Assembly (NCBI GenBank): GCA_036971615.1
Contig: JAYKKR010000006.1
Span: forward strand, 930,001-994,000
From: Amyloporia xantha
Lineage: Eukaryota > Basidiomycota > Agaricomycetes > Polyporales > Adustoporiaceae
Length of the DNA stretch: 64,000 nucleotides
Direction of reading: 5' to 3'
The notes beneath the pieces were generated by a model that had not been told where the DNA came from, searched no databases, and saw only the letters and a list, made by a program, of their open reading frames with translations. Positions 12,257 to 25,067 of the stretch are shown here, piece after piece. The position numbers and the translations under genes were made by a program. Within the stretch, counting starts at the first letter, position 1. Each line of letters starts with the position of its first letter.

Positions 12257-14151
12257 ATGTCCTTGCCATCTATCAACACGCGCGTTGCATTGACTATGCC
12301 TGTGCCGACTTCTACTCGTCCGCCTGTGCGAAGAGCTCTCAGTATTGCTGTGCAGTATTCATCTCTCAAGGACTATGAGCTAGACCTAGTAGGGACGCAC
12401 AATGATCCTCGTATACTCTCGGACCTCCTAGTCGGTGGGTGTTGCCCGGCGGATAGCCTGCAAATATGTCTTGACATCGGCTGGCAGATGTCTACAAGTA
12501 CAAAAGGGAAGATATTACCATCCTCATGGATGATGAAACCCAACAACATGCCTGGCCGACTCGTGAAAACATCGTAAATGACGACGGTCGTTGCGCAGTC
12601 ATATAAGCGTACTGACATTAGGATCACGTATACAGGAGAAGGCGATGCGCTCCTTGCTGGCAGGGGCACAGCCCGGAGATCATTTCGTCTTCCATTGTAA
12701 GTGTAGAGAATGACTCGTGCGAACTTAGCCTGACATTGCTTGAACTCTCTCAGTCTCCGGCCATGGTGCTCAAGTGCCACGAACGGATGGTACCGAGAAA
12801 AGCGGATATGACGAAGGTCCGCGACTTGTAACCATAACCAGAAATTCTGACTGAGATTCATGTCTTCAGTGATATGGCCCGTTGACATCAAGTACGAGGG
12901 AGATGATGACCGTGTCGAGAACTATATCAAGGACGATGTGAGAGCGCATCGAGCACGCGAACGACGTTGCCCTACTGATGACTGCGTGTGTAGGAAATTC
13001 ACGATCTTCTAGTGGAGCATGTACCGGCCGGAGCCCACTTTATGGTGCGTAGGGCAAAATTATCAAAGATCGCGGATATCTAATGACGCTTCCTTACATT
13101 CAGATGGTTTTCGATTGTTGCCACTCTGGTAGCGTCGCAGGTGCACATTTTGAGCGAGCCATCTTTCGCCAAGCAAATTTGCTGACGAGCTATACAGATC
13201 TTCCAAACAACAGTGAAGACTCCCGTCCTTCATCAACAACACCCTCGCCGACATCGAGCACTGCTCAGCCATCCGCCGCCAGCGTCAAAAACAGTGCGTA
13301 TAGTAGTCCCATCACAGCGATGCCACGGGGCTTATTCTTCCCTCTTCAGTTCGGGTACGAGGGTCTCAGGACGCCCCAGCTCGTGAGTAGTTGACGCGCC
13401 AAGTACGGTAGGGCTCCGGCTGATTCTGGTTCATCCCAAGCCGCGCCCCAGGAAGCCCCACAGAGGAAATCGACGAAGGAGACGTTCACGCCCACCGTTC
13501 CGCTCTCCCAGACCAAAATCCCACCCGCTCCTGAGGTCGCGGATGTGGTGAGTGTGCGGTTTGACGTCGTGGTGAGTCACGGAGCTAACACTCATTTACA
13601 GACGTCTTGGGCCGCTTGCGAGGACGATCAGTTGGCACTGGGTGGGCCCAAAGGTGGGATATTCGTCAATGTGCGTTTCAGACATTGTGGTGGAGGATTA
13701 TGAGACTGATTATACAACTCTCCAGGCGTTGGCGAACGCTCTGCGTGAGTTCCAGACCGGAAGATTCTCCTCCTCGTCTTTAGTGTTAATTCCATGAATT
13801 CAGGTCATAACCCCTTGGAGACTCATCAGGAGTTGCTGCAATGTGTGACGTGAGTGGTGACAAATCTTCCACTGTTTGAATTGTGTTCATATGGCCCCAC
13901 GTAGTCGGGAAATCGCAAAGATCACTGCCATGATCAACAAGCATAGGCCTGCTGCTGCTGAGGCCTTCGATACCCCGAAGCCAGAGGTGCGTTATTCTAG
14001 TCTTGCCGCAAGGATGGGTATCTGATGTCTGGTGCCGAACAGTTGGAGAGTCTGCAACCCTTGGTGAGTCATGGCTCCGAAGTGACTGTTTTATTGCAGT
14101 ACTCAACCTACCTTTTAGGATAAGGTGTACGATGAACCCCTCGATGTCTAA
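12257..14151 (+). CDS. Metacaspase-type peptidase C14, copy C
   Basis: Sixteen exons give 349 residues: 12257-12434, 12488-12573, 12636-12696, 12754-12816, 12870-12937, 12994-13044, 13104-13140, 13198-13293, 13350-13382, 13441-13547, 13602-13670, 13726-13744, 13804-13849, 13905-13986, 14042-14062 and 14119-14151. The N-terminal extension is slightly longer, with a second Met at TMPVPTST. It carries DITILMDD, His in FSGHGAQ, the loop TDGTEKSGYDEVIWPVD and Cys in MVFDCCHSG. A Ser/Thr/Pro-rich linker is the longest of the three. The p10-like part reads WAACEDD, GGIFVNALANAL, QELLQCV. It ends in an acidic tail. Phases match copies A and B at every junction. Confidence 0.85.
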
Positions 14152-14518
14152 GCAGGACGAAACATCTAAAGGCGGTTTCGTTGTCATTCGTACTGGCATA
14201 TAAATCGTCCCACCGCCCCCTGTACGCTTGATGATCGATTGTGGACTCTTTACCGACAATTGTTACAAGTTGTATTAATCACTAATATAGCACAGATCCT
14301 GATATTGCGCTGAGACTAGGGATTGTCTGCTTGTTGATAGTCTGGTGTCGTGGTGATCTTTGACTCTATGGTGCTCCTCGAGTTTAGCCTTCCTATCGGC
14401 CAGTCCTAAAAACGCCAAGTATGACAGACCGAGAATTATGGCCCTAGTGCATAATCATACGCATGTCGCAAGTCGCATAAGTTATCTAAACTGTTATTTC
14501 CCAGCATAGCAAGACGCA

Positions 14519-16935
14519 TTAGAGACCCAACGTTTCCTTGACCGTGTCAGGAAGCCGTGGCCTGGAGTCCTGCCACATGGCTAAAATCATGGAGACAACG
14601 ACGATGCCCTGAAAGATCCCCATCAAAAGTCTGGTGGCCATGCTCGTGCCAGCAAAACAAACCCAGGATATGGCTACACAGAATGCGATCGTGCTGTGAA
14701 ATAGCATTTAGCTAGGCATCTCATCATGATACAACTCATACGCACCCCCACAGAACTGAAGCGGTAGGCAAAGCATATACAATAGAAAGGTACTCGGCCT
14801 GCTTAGGCGATAAATCCTTCTCCCACAGAAATTCCGCCTACCACAGCACCAAGTGTTAGCTGTATCTATATTGGGAACTTCAGGAAATACTTACAGCGCT
14901 GTCGGATGACTCGGAGGCTGCATTCTCGCGCTGACGAGATAAGTATATGGAAAGGATAATGTTGGCAAGACTGAATAACGTCGACATGTATATGGCGATT
15001 TGAGCGACATTACGTGTATCGTTGCTGGTGTCGACGCTGCCTATAGCAAGGAATGCCATATCTGCGGCCAACAGAACGGTAGCCTTATAGGTCCACAATC
15101 TCGTTGAGTCTTGAAAAGAGTGACTGACATGCAAAATGTTTGAATCAGCGCACCGGAGTAATGTCTGTGTCCCTCTGGAGTCGTAGAACAAATTTCTTCC
15201 ATAAGACATGGCTGACCGTCGAGTCAATCCAGAGTCGCTGGATTTCCTGCATGTATTGGTGTGGCATGCCGAACAAGACAATGGATGATATAGACAAAAA
15301 GGTCATTGAGTGCTTGATGTGCCTCCTACGAGGATTCTGGCTCGAATCGCTAGCCTCGAACTGTCCGTGGTGATGGAGGAACTTCTGAAAACCTTCAAAC
15401 AGGAGGTAAGCTCCAATCGGTCGTAACGCGAATCGTAAATGTGCTCACTGAAGTTAGACATCAATCTCGCTGTGGGTTATATTCAACTGACTGCAGCTAG
15501 GACAACATTGAAGCATCTTACCCAATATCCACATAGCAGAAGCTTCCCTTTCCTTGACTTCCGCGATTTCTTCACCTCCATCTAGTCGTCCATGCCGTGT
15601 CCTTTCTATACACGATAACAGAGTCGTGAGGAAACGAAGCGTCATACTTCACATATCCTACCTATACCGGCGGACAAGTTCTCCAGGAAAGAAGACAAAT
15701 CTTCGGTGTCGAGAGCGAAGGGAAATTCTTCATTGGACATCGATTCTGCGAGGAAACGTCAGATGCCACGAAAATACCACTCCGATCTATATATAGTACA
15801 GAAGGTATAAACATACTAGATACGGTCAGATTCATAAATTCGCGAAAATCGGCTAGATGACGAGGTGTAATTTGGCGGTCGTCTGGGAAGATGGCGATAT
15901 GCATCCTATTTTGCCTGTGATTAAGATGACAAACTACACCATTTTGCGGAATATAAGCCTTACTGAAAAGGAAAAGCATGTAACGAACATACATAATTTA
16001 CTCGACCTCGTACCAGAATTGTGCTTCGATTATATTTTCTGGTCGAAAGCAGGACTCATCGCTTGAGCATGCATACAGACACGAGAAGAGACTTACTGAG
16101 GCAAGATAGATCATATATCTGGTGAATTCCCCAAGTAACATTTTCGATGTCCATCTCTTCCAGCCAAAAAATAGCACGCGTGCTTGCGCTGACGAGGTAG
16201 TAACAATAGTTGATTTTTGCATGCGGGGATGTTTCTTTGTAGATGTCTAGAACAACCTCCGTGTCGAGAGGGAGATGCGCATGCTCGAGGAGGCGATTCT
16301 GCATTTCCCTTACCATGTTATCAACATGGTTGGCTTCCCCGGGTTTTAGCTCTCGAGATAGTAAAGCAGAATCTATATACGTCCGGTTTCTCTGTTTCAA
16401 TTGAAGTCAATGACTTGAAGCTGTGTGATCGGTCGCACTTACCGCCAACGATGACTTGAAATATAAGCCGCCTCCTGGATGTACGACAGGATCCCAATTA
16501 GCACTGTGAACAGGAAGTACCCGACTGCATTCGGGTGAGCTCCTCAGTCATAGGCGGCTTGTACTAGAGATAGCTACGCACTCATTGAACGTTATCTGCT
16601 GTGCTGGAATTTTCGTCAAGGGGATTCGAGTCCGAGCTGGGCGAATTCTATGGTGATTTGTAAGATCAACAGGAAAGGGAGAGGACTTGAACCCGCAAAG
16701 CTCACTGTCGTGTTTGATCTCGTCTTCGTTCAAGATATGCTCGCGGAGTACTGGGGATCAGTTGCGGCGATGACTGCACAGTGGGTGCAGAATTACGAGA
16801 ATTGGGTGTAAGACTCCCGAAAGAGTCCTCTGGGTACTTCATGTACTTAGATATTCCAGAGCGATAACTTTGTCTAGAGGGGAGTTCTGGTAGATCGCTG
16901 AAGCCAGAATCCGTTTGAGTGGTGTGTTTAGGCAT
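14519..16935 (-). CDS. WW-like domain, multi-pass membrane protein (copy 2)
   Basis: This is a paralogue of the gene at 2.4-4.4 kb, on the opposite strand. The N-terminal exon starts MPKHTTQTDSGFSDLPEL; its splice to the next exon is not resolved. Then, in phase, come a degenerate WW-like segment (VLPVHSANWDPVVHPGG, LYF), a central domain (YYLVSASTRAIFWLEEMD), IAIFPDDRQITP, and FGMPHQYMQEIQRLWIDS. The last matches VLFGIPDAYVQTLDGLFVDN of copy 1. The C-terminal membrane exons include ATVLLAADMAFLAIG and the last exon 14519-14693 with two hydrophobic helices. Introns are 45-80 nt and fall at equivalent places to copy 1. A second Trp typical of true WW domains is again missing. Function unknown. 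Its position mirrors copy 1 around the metacaspases. Confidence 0.72.
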
Positions 16936-18082
16936 AGCGACGGATTAGCCGAGCGAATGACAGTCTGTGTCCTCAATGTGCATCATTTTATACATCGCAT
17001 GAAGAGCTGGCCTTCAGAGCAGAAGGGACTTGACCAAACTTGCCACATTAGTGGGCCATTCCGGAAGCCACACTCATGGCTCAGGACACGAGACAACCGA
17101 ACCTCCTCCACGCAGGTTCTGAGGTACTGCTGCAAGAATATCTTCATGTTGACGGAGATGTCCTAGACAACGAGGCTGATCCACCCTCCTCCAGACCATA
17201 CGGACAACATGAAGACCCACTTCACAGAGAACTTGACCATGCAAATAGAGAAGCCCTAATGATTCTTAAATAGAGCAAAGTACACAGACTTGAACGATGA
17301 CAGAGTTTTGAGAAAAGCTGTCTGCACAGCCTATTCACCTCGATGGTTACGGACACTGCAGCCTTCATACATGTGCTGGACATCGGCTCGCAATTCAAGA
17401 TGCATATGGCAAAGTCAATCAGAGGCGATTGCACGCGATGCTGATCTGCATGTGAAGAACATTGTCCGCTGTTTCAATTGAACTGAGATCCGGATTGCAC
17501 CAATTGAAGGTATACCGTGCTCGACGCCAATGTGTATATGTGCATGTGGCCTTGATCTCTCTGCCACCTGCAAGTGTAGAAGGGTCATGCTGCGATTCAA
17601 AATAGATTTGGACACCGTGATGGTATGGGCACGCACCAGGGTCCGCCGATCCTTCTAAATGGGGCGCGGTACGTATACCTCAGGCTCTGATGCGCCATAC
17701 GTAGAATGAGAACCACACGAGAGGTCAAGCTATTGTGCTACACATGTCTCGCTCGATCCTTGTATACCTGTGACAATTTGAAGACTCGGAAGAGGACTGA
17801 AGCTGAAGCTGAAGATCAAAGAGACAGTCCAAATGAACTTCAACGATGTTGACGCATTGTTGACGCGTTCCTTGAGTCACGTGCTGCTTTTAATCCCATC
17901 TTCCAACTCTACCCGTAGGACGGCAGTGGCTCGCGAAGCCTAACCCTACTGATCTAGCTCCAAGATTCACTCTGAGCACCAATTCCGAGGATGTATACTA
18001 GTAGATACATTATTTGAGAACATCAGTGTAGTATGGACATGCAAAATCATCCAATTGGTCTTGCAATCCGGCAGTCGCGTTA
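16936..18082. other. Region with one possible small ORF
   Basis: Upstream flank of the minus-strand WW-like gene. A plus-strand ATG at 17076 opens 65 codons (MAQDTRQPNLLHAGSE..., acidic and hydrophilic, ending in a normal stop at 17273). Its composition looks codable, but there is no known domain and no clear spliced extension. The rest shows nothing recognisable. Confidence 0.3.
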
Positions 18083-18890
18083 TAGGTGTGGCAGACCTAA
18101 GAGTCTAAGACCTAACTGAGTTTGAAATGACCTACTCGTTTTGGTAACAGTTTCTGCTAGCTGGGATTGAAATGACCTACTGTATTTAGTAAGTGAGTAC
18201 AATCATTTTGAGCCCAAGGCCAATGATATTCAACTTTCTGCTTGTGTATTCACATCTATACAAATATCTATTTGGTAATACTTTTTTTATATTCAGCAAC
18301 AGACTGAGACCAAAAAATTGTATTTGAAGCAAATTTTGTACGGAAAAACCCCAACTTTGGCTCAATCTCAGCTCATACAAGCATACTCAATTACAATCCT
18401 AAGAACAATAGATTCTAGCCTTGTACTGACATACATAAAGTTTGATGGACCATATCAATTGCAAATTGAAGTTGTGATTCAAATAGATGGTGCATAGCAC
18501 CTCAAATTTCAATTGTTCTATCTCTTACATGGAGGAACTATCCCTTCTGGGATATGCTACTAGAACATTGTTCAGCTCTCCTAGCAGCTTGTATGGCTTA
18601 GTCAGTGTCATCATAAATATTTTGGAGAATCCTCAATGTATAGATGAGCAATTTGAACAAAAAATATGCAAACTTGCATCAAAATTGCATTTATTGACCC
18701 TGTTGCACAGCAGAGAATTTTTTTGGTGGGCCAGAAATCTGCTGTATGTTCACATGTACTTGTAGGATGGATGGGTAGACCTACTATACTATTTGTCTTC
18801 TAAGTTTGCAGTCACTAGGTCACTCTGTGCACATGAAAATGAATTTATTTTATTTTATTTCATTAATTTCTTGTGGCCATGCCACACCTA
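18083..18890. mobile_element. AT-rich TA-flanked inverted-repeat element (mariner-like MITE candidate)
   Basis: TAGGTGTGGCA at 18083-18093 is the exact inverse of TGCCACACCTA at 18880-18890, and both ends are flanked by TA. Counting flanks, the palindromic match is 14 bases. The interior is clearly richer in A/T than the surrounding genes and holds a repeated 15-mer (TTTGAAATGACCTAC near 18120, and again with one change near 18168). Frames inside (to 92 codons) show no transposase motif. A TA duplication fits Tc1/mariner; a TIR starting TAGG could also suggest other families. Confidence 0.55.
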
Positions 18891-19278
18891 TAAACTGAGT
18901 GCCTGCAATCCCTTTCCCCCCAGCTTCTGAACAAAAGGGTGACATACCGTCCAACACGGGTCACGTGAGACGTGTTTGTCTTGGTGCAGAATAGTGATTC
19001 GTTTTCACTGAGCACATTAGGCACACTATACATCCCACATTTTGTCATACAGTACATTACATTCATATCACCATTATGGAACCTTTTCGGAGGCAAACGG
19101 ACCAGAATTGAACGGTCTACGGACGCTGCAAGACTTGTTGTTGCGACGCAGGGGCCTTCAATGTAGCGACTGTTTGGTCATGTTTGTTCCCACTGAAAGA
19201 CACCATTTCACCCCTTAAGAATATGCTCGCTTCGCTCGCAATAATATTGATCGTGTTACCACTTCGACCTGTTCTGCT

Positions 19279-19884
19279 ATGTCGTCCTCAGTATCGTCAA
19301 GTCCGGTACCGGCAACGCAAGACTCTTTTCATGGTCCTCTAACCTGTCAGAAACGGCCCATCGCTGATGTGATCTCGGAGACATTTCCCCCATTCAATCA
19401 TCGTACCACGATAGTAGAGCCCTTCGACAACGAGTCGAAGAGAGATGCCGAGTTCATAGAAAGTACGTGTATGCGTCATCGCTAGTTTTCTAAGCCATGA
19501 TATATTTGTATCTGGTTATCTGTCTCTACTCGACGCTTCTTAGAACTCAACGCCATGCTGCTCGATCTCATGTTGGAATTTCATGCTTGGTCCACCGCAC
19601 GGCCCGCTCACGAAAGTGATGTTACTGCGGACGCTCTCGAGAAGGAGGTCAAAGCCGTAATGGAACTGGAAAAAGAACAAGGCATGTTCTCACCATCTCC
19701 GTCCTTGTCGCTCGTCGGTAGGCCGGTGTTCTCTACCGATCGCCACACCCCTTCATCGTGCCCTCTGAGGACCCGGGAGCTGATATATGCTTCTTGCTTT
19801 AAAGAGCGAACACGACAGCGTCTCAACGAATTCGTTACCAGGATCAAACTCGCTCTTGCCGCTCTTACTGGCGCGACTGGCTGA
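19279..19884 (+). CDS. Small unknown protein
   Basis: Two exons, 19279-19462 and 19544-19884, join in phase 1 through an 81-nt GT-AG intron to give 174 residues. It starts MSSSVSSSPVPATQDSF. The middle is acidic and helical (DALEKE, KAVMELEKEQG) and the end is basic (CFKERTRQRLNEFVTRIK). No signal peptide or membrane segment is visible. I do not recognise the family. Splice-consistent reading and codon-like composition support a gene. Confidence 0.6.
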
Positions 19885-20410
19885 TCGGTTCTCAAATTGG
19901 CTGTGTCTGTGTTTTCGTGCTGCCACTAAAAGTCGTCTCTCTGTTGCCCTTGCATTTGTTGTCTTCTGGTAGTTCTATCCTTATCTGTTATTTGTATGAG
20001 AACAGTGAAGGGATTCATCGTTGATGTAGCCTTAGCTTGTCGATGTCCATACTGTTGTCGCACTTCTTGTCGCGCGAATGAATCGAATTTGTATCTGATC
20101 ATTGAGGCTACTTACATAATTAACGAGATAGGCCAATATCAATGGGGTAGTAGTGTAGTTTTTAGAACGCACGCTTGGGCCTGGTATACCATTTGAGCAG
20201 AGCGGCGATCAGTGTGGTACTCGATCACAAAGTGCTAACTTGAGCCACGCGGTAGTTGAACCACCTTGCAATCCTTCTGCTTTCTCTTCATCTACCCCAC
20301 AATCGAAATATCGTGCATACCCAGACGCAAGCGATCTATTGTATACTATTCAAGTGGACTAGTTCTGCGGGACAGCGCAACCTGCATCATAACTTGGTCG
20401 TCGTGCCGTA
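19885..20410. other. Intergenic, nothing recognised
   Basis: Separates the small unknown gene from the Afi1-type gene on the same strand. No ORF, repeat or RNA gene could be supported. Confidence 0.5.
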
Positions 20411-23400
20411 ATGTCTAGCGACGCTCAACACTGCTCTTTCGTGCTGCTCGCTGAATTCGACATTGACCGTGGCGCTCAGCTCACGTATCAATTCCCGCAG
20501 CCATTGGGCACTGATGAAGGGTTCGTGTCCTCATTGCCGGGGGTTGCGATGAACTGACTCGAGATGGCCTACTTGACTCCGGAAACCGGAATGCCTGTCC
20601 CTCGCGGATAGTCTTCTCGCCAGCTTGATGCTACCGGATGGTGCGGAGAAACAACCGGAGGACTGGACCATCTTCTTCCTCAACCAGACACCGTTCAACA
20701 CTATCGCCCCCGTCCTCGCTTTGGAGACGCCGGATGCGAATGAACGGAGGAGCGTTGACACAGACTTAGACGGGGATGGCACGGATGAGTGGCAACCAGA
20801 CCTATTGTACGTGCTCAACTTGGTCAGGACAAAGCTCGACAAGACAGCCCGAAGGTGTGCCTATTTGTGTCCGACTATTCATGTATTCTTGACGAGAGCT
20901 TCTAGAGGTGCTTTCGTGAAGGCGATGGCGATCTGCACACGGCATCCATTTATCCAAATTTTCAAGGCATGTATGCGTGCAAACACTCCAATTCAAGTCT
21001 ACAACTACTAAATCACGCATATAGCCTGTGCTACTCATGGCGTTGGACGATTACTTCTCCAACCCATCTCAAGACTGCCTCGCCCGTCTCTTCGACGCCG
21101 TGAACTCAATGGATATTTCGATGGCCCCAGTCTTGAGCCGCCACGAGAAACTCATAATGCGCACGTCGGAGCGCAAGGACGTATTCATGGAGAAGTTCGA
21201 CGACTTCCTGCAGGAGATTGGCGGCGACCCCGGTACTGCGACGCAGCACGCAGCGCAACCTACCCCGTCTACTGTCAGGCAAACCCATCGCAAGAACAGT
21301 TCCGACGACGATTCTCATGAAAGTTATGAGGGGAAGACCGTCTGGCGCAATGGGTCCCATGAGCAGGAGAACGGGTGGAGCAGGGAGCGGGATTTGATGC
21401 GCTCTGACAGCTTGAAGGCCGCGGCGCAAGTTCGGAATCAGTACTCTCCGTCGGAGGCGTCCTTCTCCCTCGACGGAAGTGCCGTCTGGGTGGGGAACGA
21501 GAGTGGTTTGGACCAAGTGGGCAATGGCGCAAATGGTGCTGGTAGCATCCCGTATCGCGCACGGTCATCCACAGATGCATCGTCTTTCTCGTCGTATGGC
21601 CCTAATGGTCGCAGAGACGAATCAACGCCGGTACCGCCAGCAACAAATCTTGCCATATCCGTGGTCAAGGACTCACACTTCTTCCCTGCGATGGTGGACT
21701 TCAACGATCATCATTTGCCAATCAAGGTTCCACTGTCAACATTCCCGGAAGAAGTTGGCGATGTATGTCAGCTGTTGTTCTCATGCATGCAGATGCTCAT
21801 TACCACATTATCTTTAAACTCCTCGTTTCTGTCCAGTACTCCCTTATACAACTGGTCCAGACATTCTCTGTGCCAACAGCGACTCTGAGCGGACCCCTGC
21901 ACCCACACCTGCACACGAATGGTTCCTTGACGCCTCCTATCATAGTCCTATTTAACGCTCTTGTGACAGGAAAGCGTATTGTCTTCCTGGGTCATCACAG
22001 ACCAGCAGGCCAAGTATCGAGTTATGTCCTATCAGCCTGCGCTCTCGGTTCTGGATGTGGTATTGTTTTGCGAGGCTTCATCAAACGGGCGTTTCCTTAC
22101 GCCAATCTGACCAAACGCGAGGAATGGGAATCAATGTTAGTGATCATACTTTTCATATCGTGTGGAAAGCTGAACATATTGGTTGTCTTGTATCCGAACT
22201 ACGCAGACCAGGTTACATCGCAGGCGTCACAAACCCTATCTTTGAGGCGTCGGGGTCCTGGGACCTCTTGTGTGACGTTGGTTCTGGCCGTATGGTTGTC
22301 TCCAGGGATATCCACGTCAACTATCCTGCCAATCCAATTCTCGCCCAAAGCCAGCTGATAATGCGTACAGGCACGCTGAGGGCTGAGGGGTCCATCGGTA
22401 GTGAAGAGGACATCATCCGTTCTAATAAGGAGACAGGCGGCCCGCAGAAGGCAGAGCACGGGGGTAGAGCGGATGGTCCTGATAACTTGTTCATGGAAGA
22501 TGTGAGTACCCTTGACAAGCCCTCAGCATTGTTTCAAATCTGTCCTCGGATACTCATGCTCATTTATTATTAGATCATGGCCGCTATCGCTTCTCATTAT
22601 GGAGAAGCTCACGTACGGGCACGCTTCACCGACTACGTCAGCCGCTTTGTAAGGCTTGCTGCTCGTTATGAGGAAGACACCATGGGTTCGACCATGGTTG
22701 GGTACCTCAGTTCCGCGTACTCTGAACGGCCAGGAGAACCCCGACGGTTAGGCAGCGGCATCGGTTTCATAGACGATGCAACGTGTGCCCGAGAGCTTAC
22801 TGTCAACGCTAGTAGGATAGAAGCATGGCGGCGGACGGAGAGCTACACGCTCTATCAAATTGTAAGTGGGCGCGCTGATGCATTCCAATGCTGCAACTGA
22901 GGGATTTTGCTAGGATTTCCGCAAAGCTCTGGCTACAGACCCGATACAGGGTTTCGATGTGCTACATCAGCTGTGGCGCCTTCGTCACGCCAAGAAGATG
23001 TCGAATGGTGAAGCCGAGCTCCTGGTGCAAACCATAGCGGATAGCGTGAGGACATATGAACAAGTTACGCAGGTACATAGCACCTCTATTCGAGTCTCCG
23101 TTTCACCATCTGAAGAGTGCTGCTTCGTAGCTGCTGTCGTTGCTGCCGCCCCATCAAAATGGTCTGCTGCCTCTGAGCTTTGGCTTGTTCCACCATGACG
23201 AGATAGTGCGCGAGCTGACCATCGATATATTCAATGAATTGCGCTCATACCCGGTTTGTCTTTCGTATCTATTTGTAAATCTGTGAACTTACATCACATC
23301 TAGATCGGCGTGCAATTTCTGCAAGCCTTGAATCCCTTTCAGCGATATGCATATGTTAGACAGGCGCATGCCAGAGAGGCTCGGCTCCTGCGCGATACCA

Positions 23401-23480
23401 ACACTTTGACGATCCCGCCGACCTCATACATGTCGCGCGCGCCTTCAAATCGGAGTGATGTCAGCATAAGTGCGGGGTAG
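20411..23480 (+). CDS. AFI1: Afi1-type DENN/polarity protein
   Basis: Ten exons (20411-20520, 20612-20854, 20906-20966, 21025-21762, 21837-22135, 22207-22501, 22574-22861, 22914-23072, 23131-23253, 23304-23480) give 830 residues. The N-terminus CSFVLLAEFDIDRGAQLTYQ followed by LMLPDGAEKQPEDWTIFFLN is typical of the Afi1 docking domain. After a Ser-rich linker (about residues 165-325), the second half (SLIQLVQTF, GKRIVFLGHHRPAGQVSSYV, GYIAGVTNPIFE) matches the DENN/SPA (stabilisation of polarity axis) fold. In yeast Afi1 tethers Arf3 at the cortex and sets bud-site polarity; the same role here is family inference. The third intron starts with GC rather than GT (20967-21024). Length is close to yeast Afi1. 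Confidence 0.88.
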
Positions 23481-25067
23481 GTGGGCCCGAACTCGCCGTT
23501 TACGTGGATCTCCTGTATATTATTGTTATTTGGTTCGTGCATGCTCAACTGTTTTGTTTATATGAGAGTGGCGTCTTGTGAGGCGGCGTGGCTGCAGAAT
23601 GGTCAGTGCCGTCTTCGGATGATGATGGCCAACAGATGTTTCCCTCCGCTCCTACAATACTGCTGACGGACGCTCGACAGGCGCCCAACACCCCTCCCGG
23701 CCCCTTTGTTTTCATGGACAACCATTCGACACAATAGAATAATCGACTGAACTGGTGCTGAAGAGCTTCGTCAATATCATCTGCTCTGTATCGTCTGCCC
23801 ACGAAATCCTTGAAGCCTCAGCTGCCGGGACCATTACTAATATATCCGGACGGTGCTGGCGGCCAATTATTGCCCATTGCACATCAAAGACTGACAACTT
23901 CAAAGCGGGTCGACCTCTGTCATTGTCTCTGACAACTGTATCGCCGGAGGCGTTTGCTGACGTCCTCATCGCTGCATTGCGACCTGTTTTCGCCATGGTG
24001 AGATCACGGACCCCAGGGTCCAGATGGTCCTGCTCAAGATATCACTCCGTCGAGGAACAGCAGAACGCGATTGCAGGTATCGCTAGGCTACGTTCTGCTC
24101 TCCCGGTAAGACGTCTACGAAATCCTGACCTGCGGGTAACGGAGCTCATCGATCGAGCCGTTGCGTGGTGTTGAACAATACCGCTCTGCCGTCATACGTC
24201 TCAAGCCTTACAGAACACGTCCTGTCGGTGGTAATAGCAGGAGCCATGAGGATTCCACCGGTCATACTTACCGATGGTACATAAAACGCCATGACGAAAG
24301 GGTGCTGTGCCCCTTCTTACTTCACCAGAGTGCCGTCGGTAGGAGAGATCTCCTACACTTTTACTCTATCGAACTTACGGCGAGTCCTTTCAGGTGTATT
24401 ACGAGCATCGCTAATTCCCTCGCAGCGTGAGGATTATGACATCGCTCGACAAATATCCGACCGCTTCGCAGGGCTCCCAAAAAGACAGCTGGGCTCCGGT
24501 GCTGTGCACTCCAAGGCAGTTCGTCGAAGCCCCGAATGTCAGATATTAAAATGTAGATCGACCGAAAGTAGCGAGTTTGGCCCTCAGGCGGGTTGTTGTT
24601 GTCACAAGGACTCGTCAGATTAGGACAGACGGTGCCACAACGTCGGTGAATCCGATGAGTGAAATCCATTTGTTGAATGTGTGTATTCTACGGGGTACGA
24701 TCTACGTATAATTTGTCTATCCAGACCTCAATGCCGGTGTAATGCCAAAAGAAACTTCAGAAGGAGAGTGTATCGTACAGTGACCGGAGCCAAGTGCAAG
24801 TACTAGGTATGATTTGAAAGAATGTAGGTATGTATATGAGGCGAGGAAGCCACTAAAAGGGAACGAATACGGTATAGTGGGCCCAGACGATGTGATGTGA
24901 TGCGATATGTACAGATGCACAGATGCTGGTTTTGGAAATGCGAATCGGACTGACAGAGATGACGCAGCGGCAGCAGCGCCGAATTGGAAGCCCGGAGAGC
25001 ACTGGGATGCAACGACGATCTTCAGGAAGGCCCAGTCGCCGAAGCGATCCACACGAGCCCATAACGC
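23481..25067. other. Region without a supportable gene
   Basis: Frames up to 139 codons exist on the plus strand (about 23.76-24.17 kb), with overlapping ones on the minus strand (23.55-24.0 kb). Neither shows a known domain or a convincing start and splice pattern. One of them may be an orphan gene; I could not decide. Confidence 0.35.
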
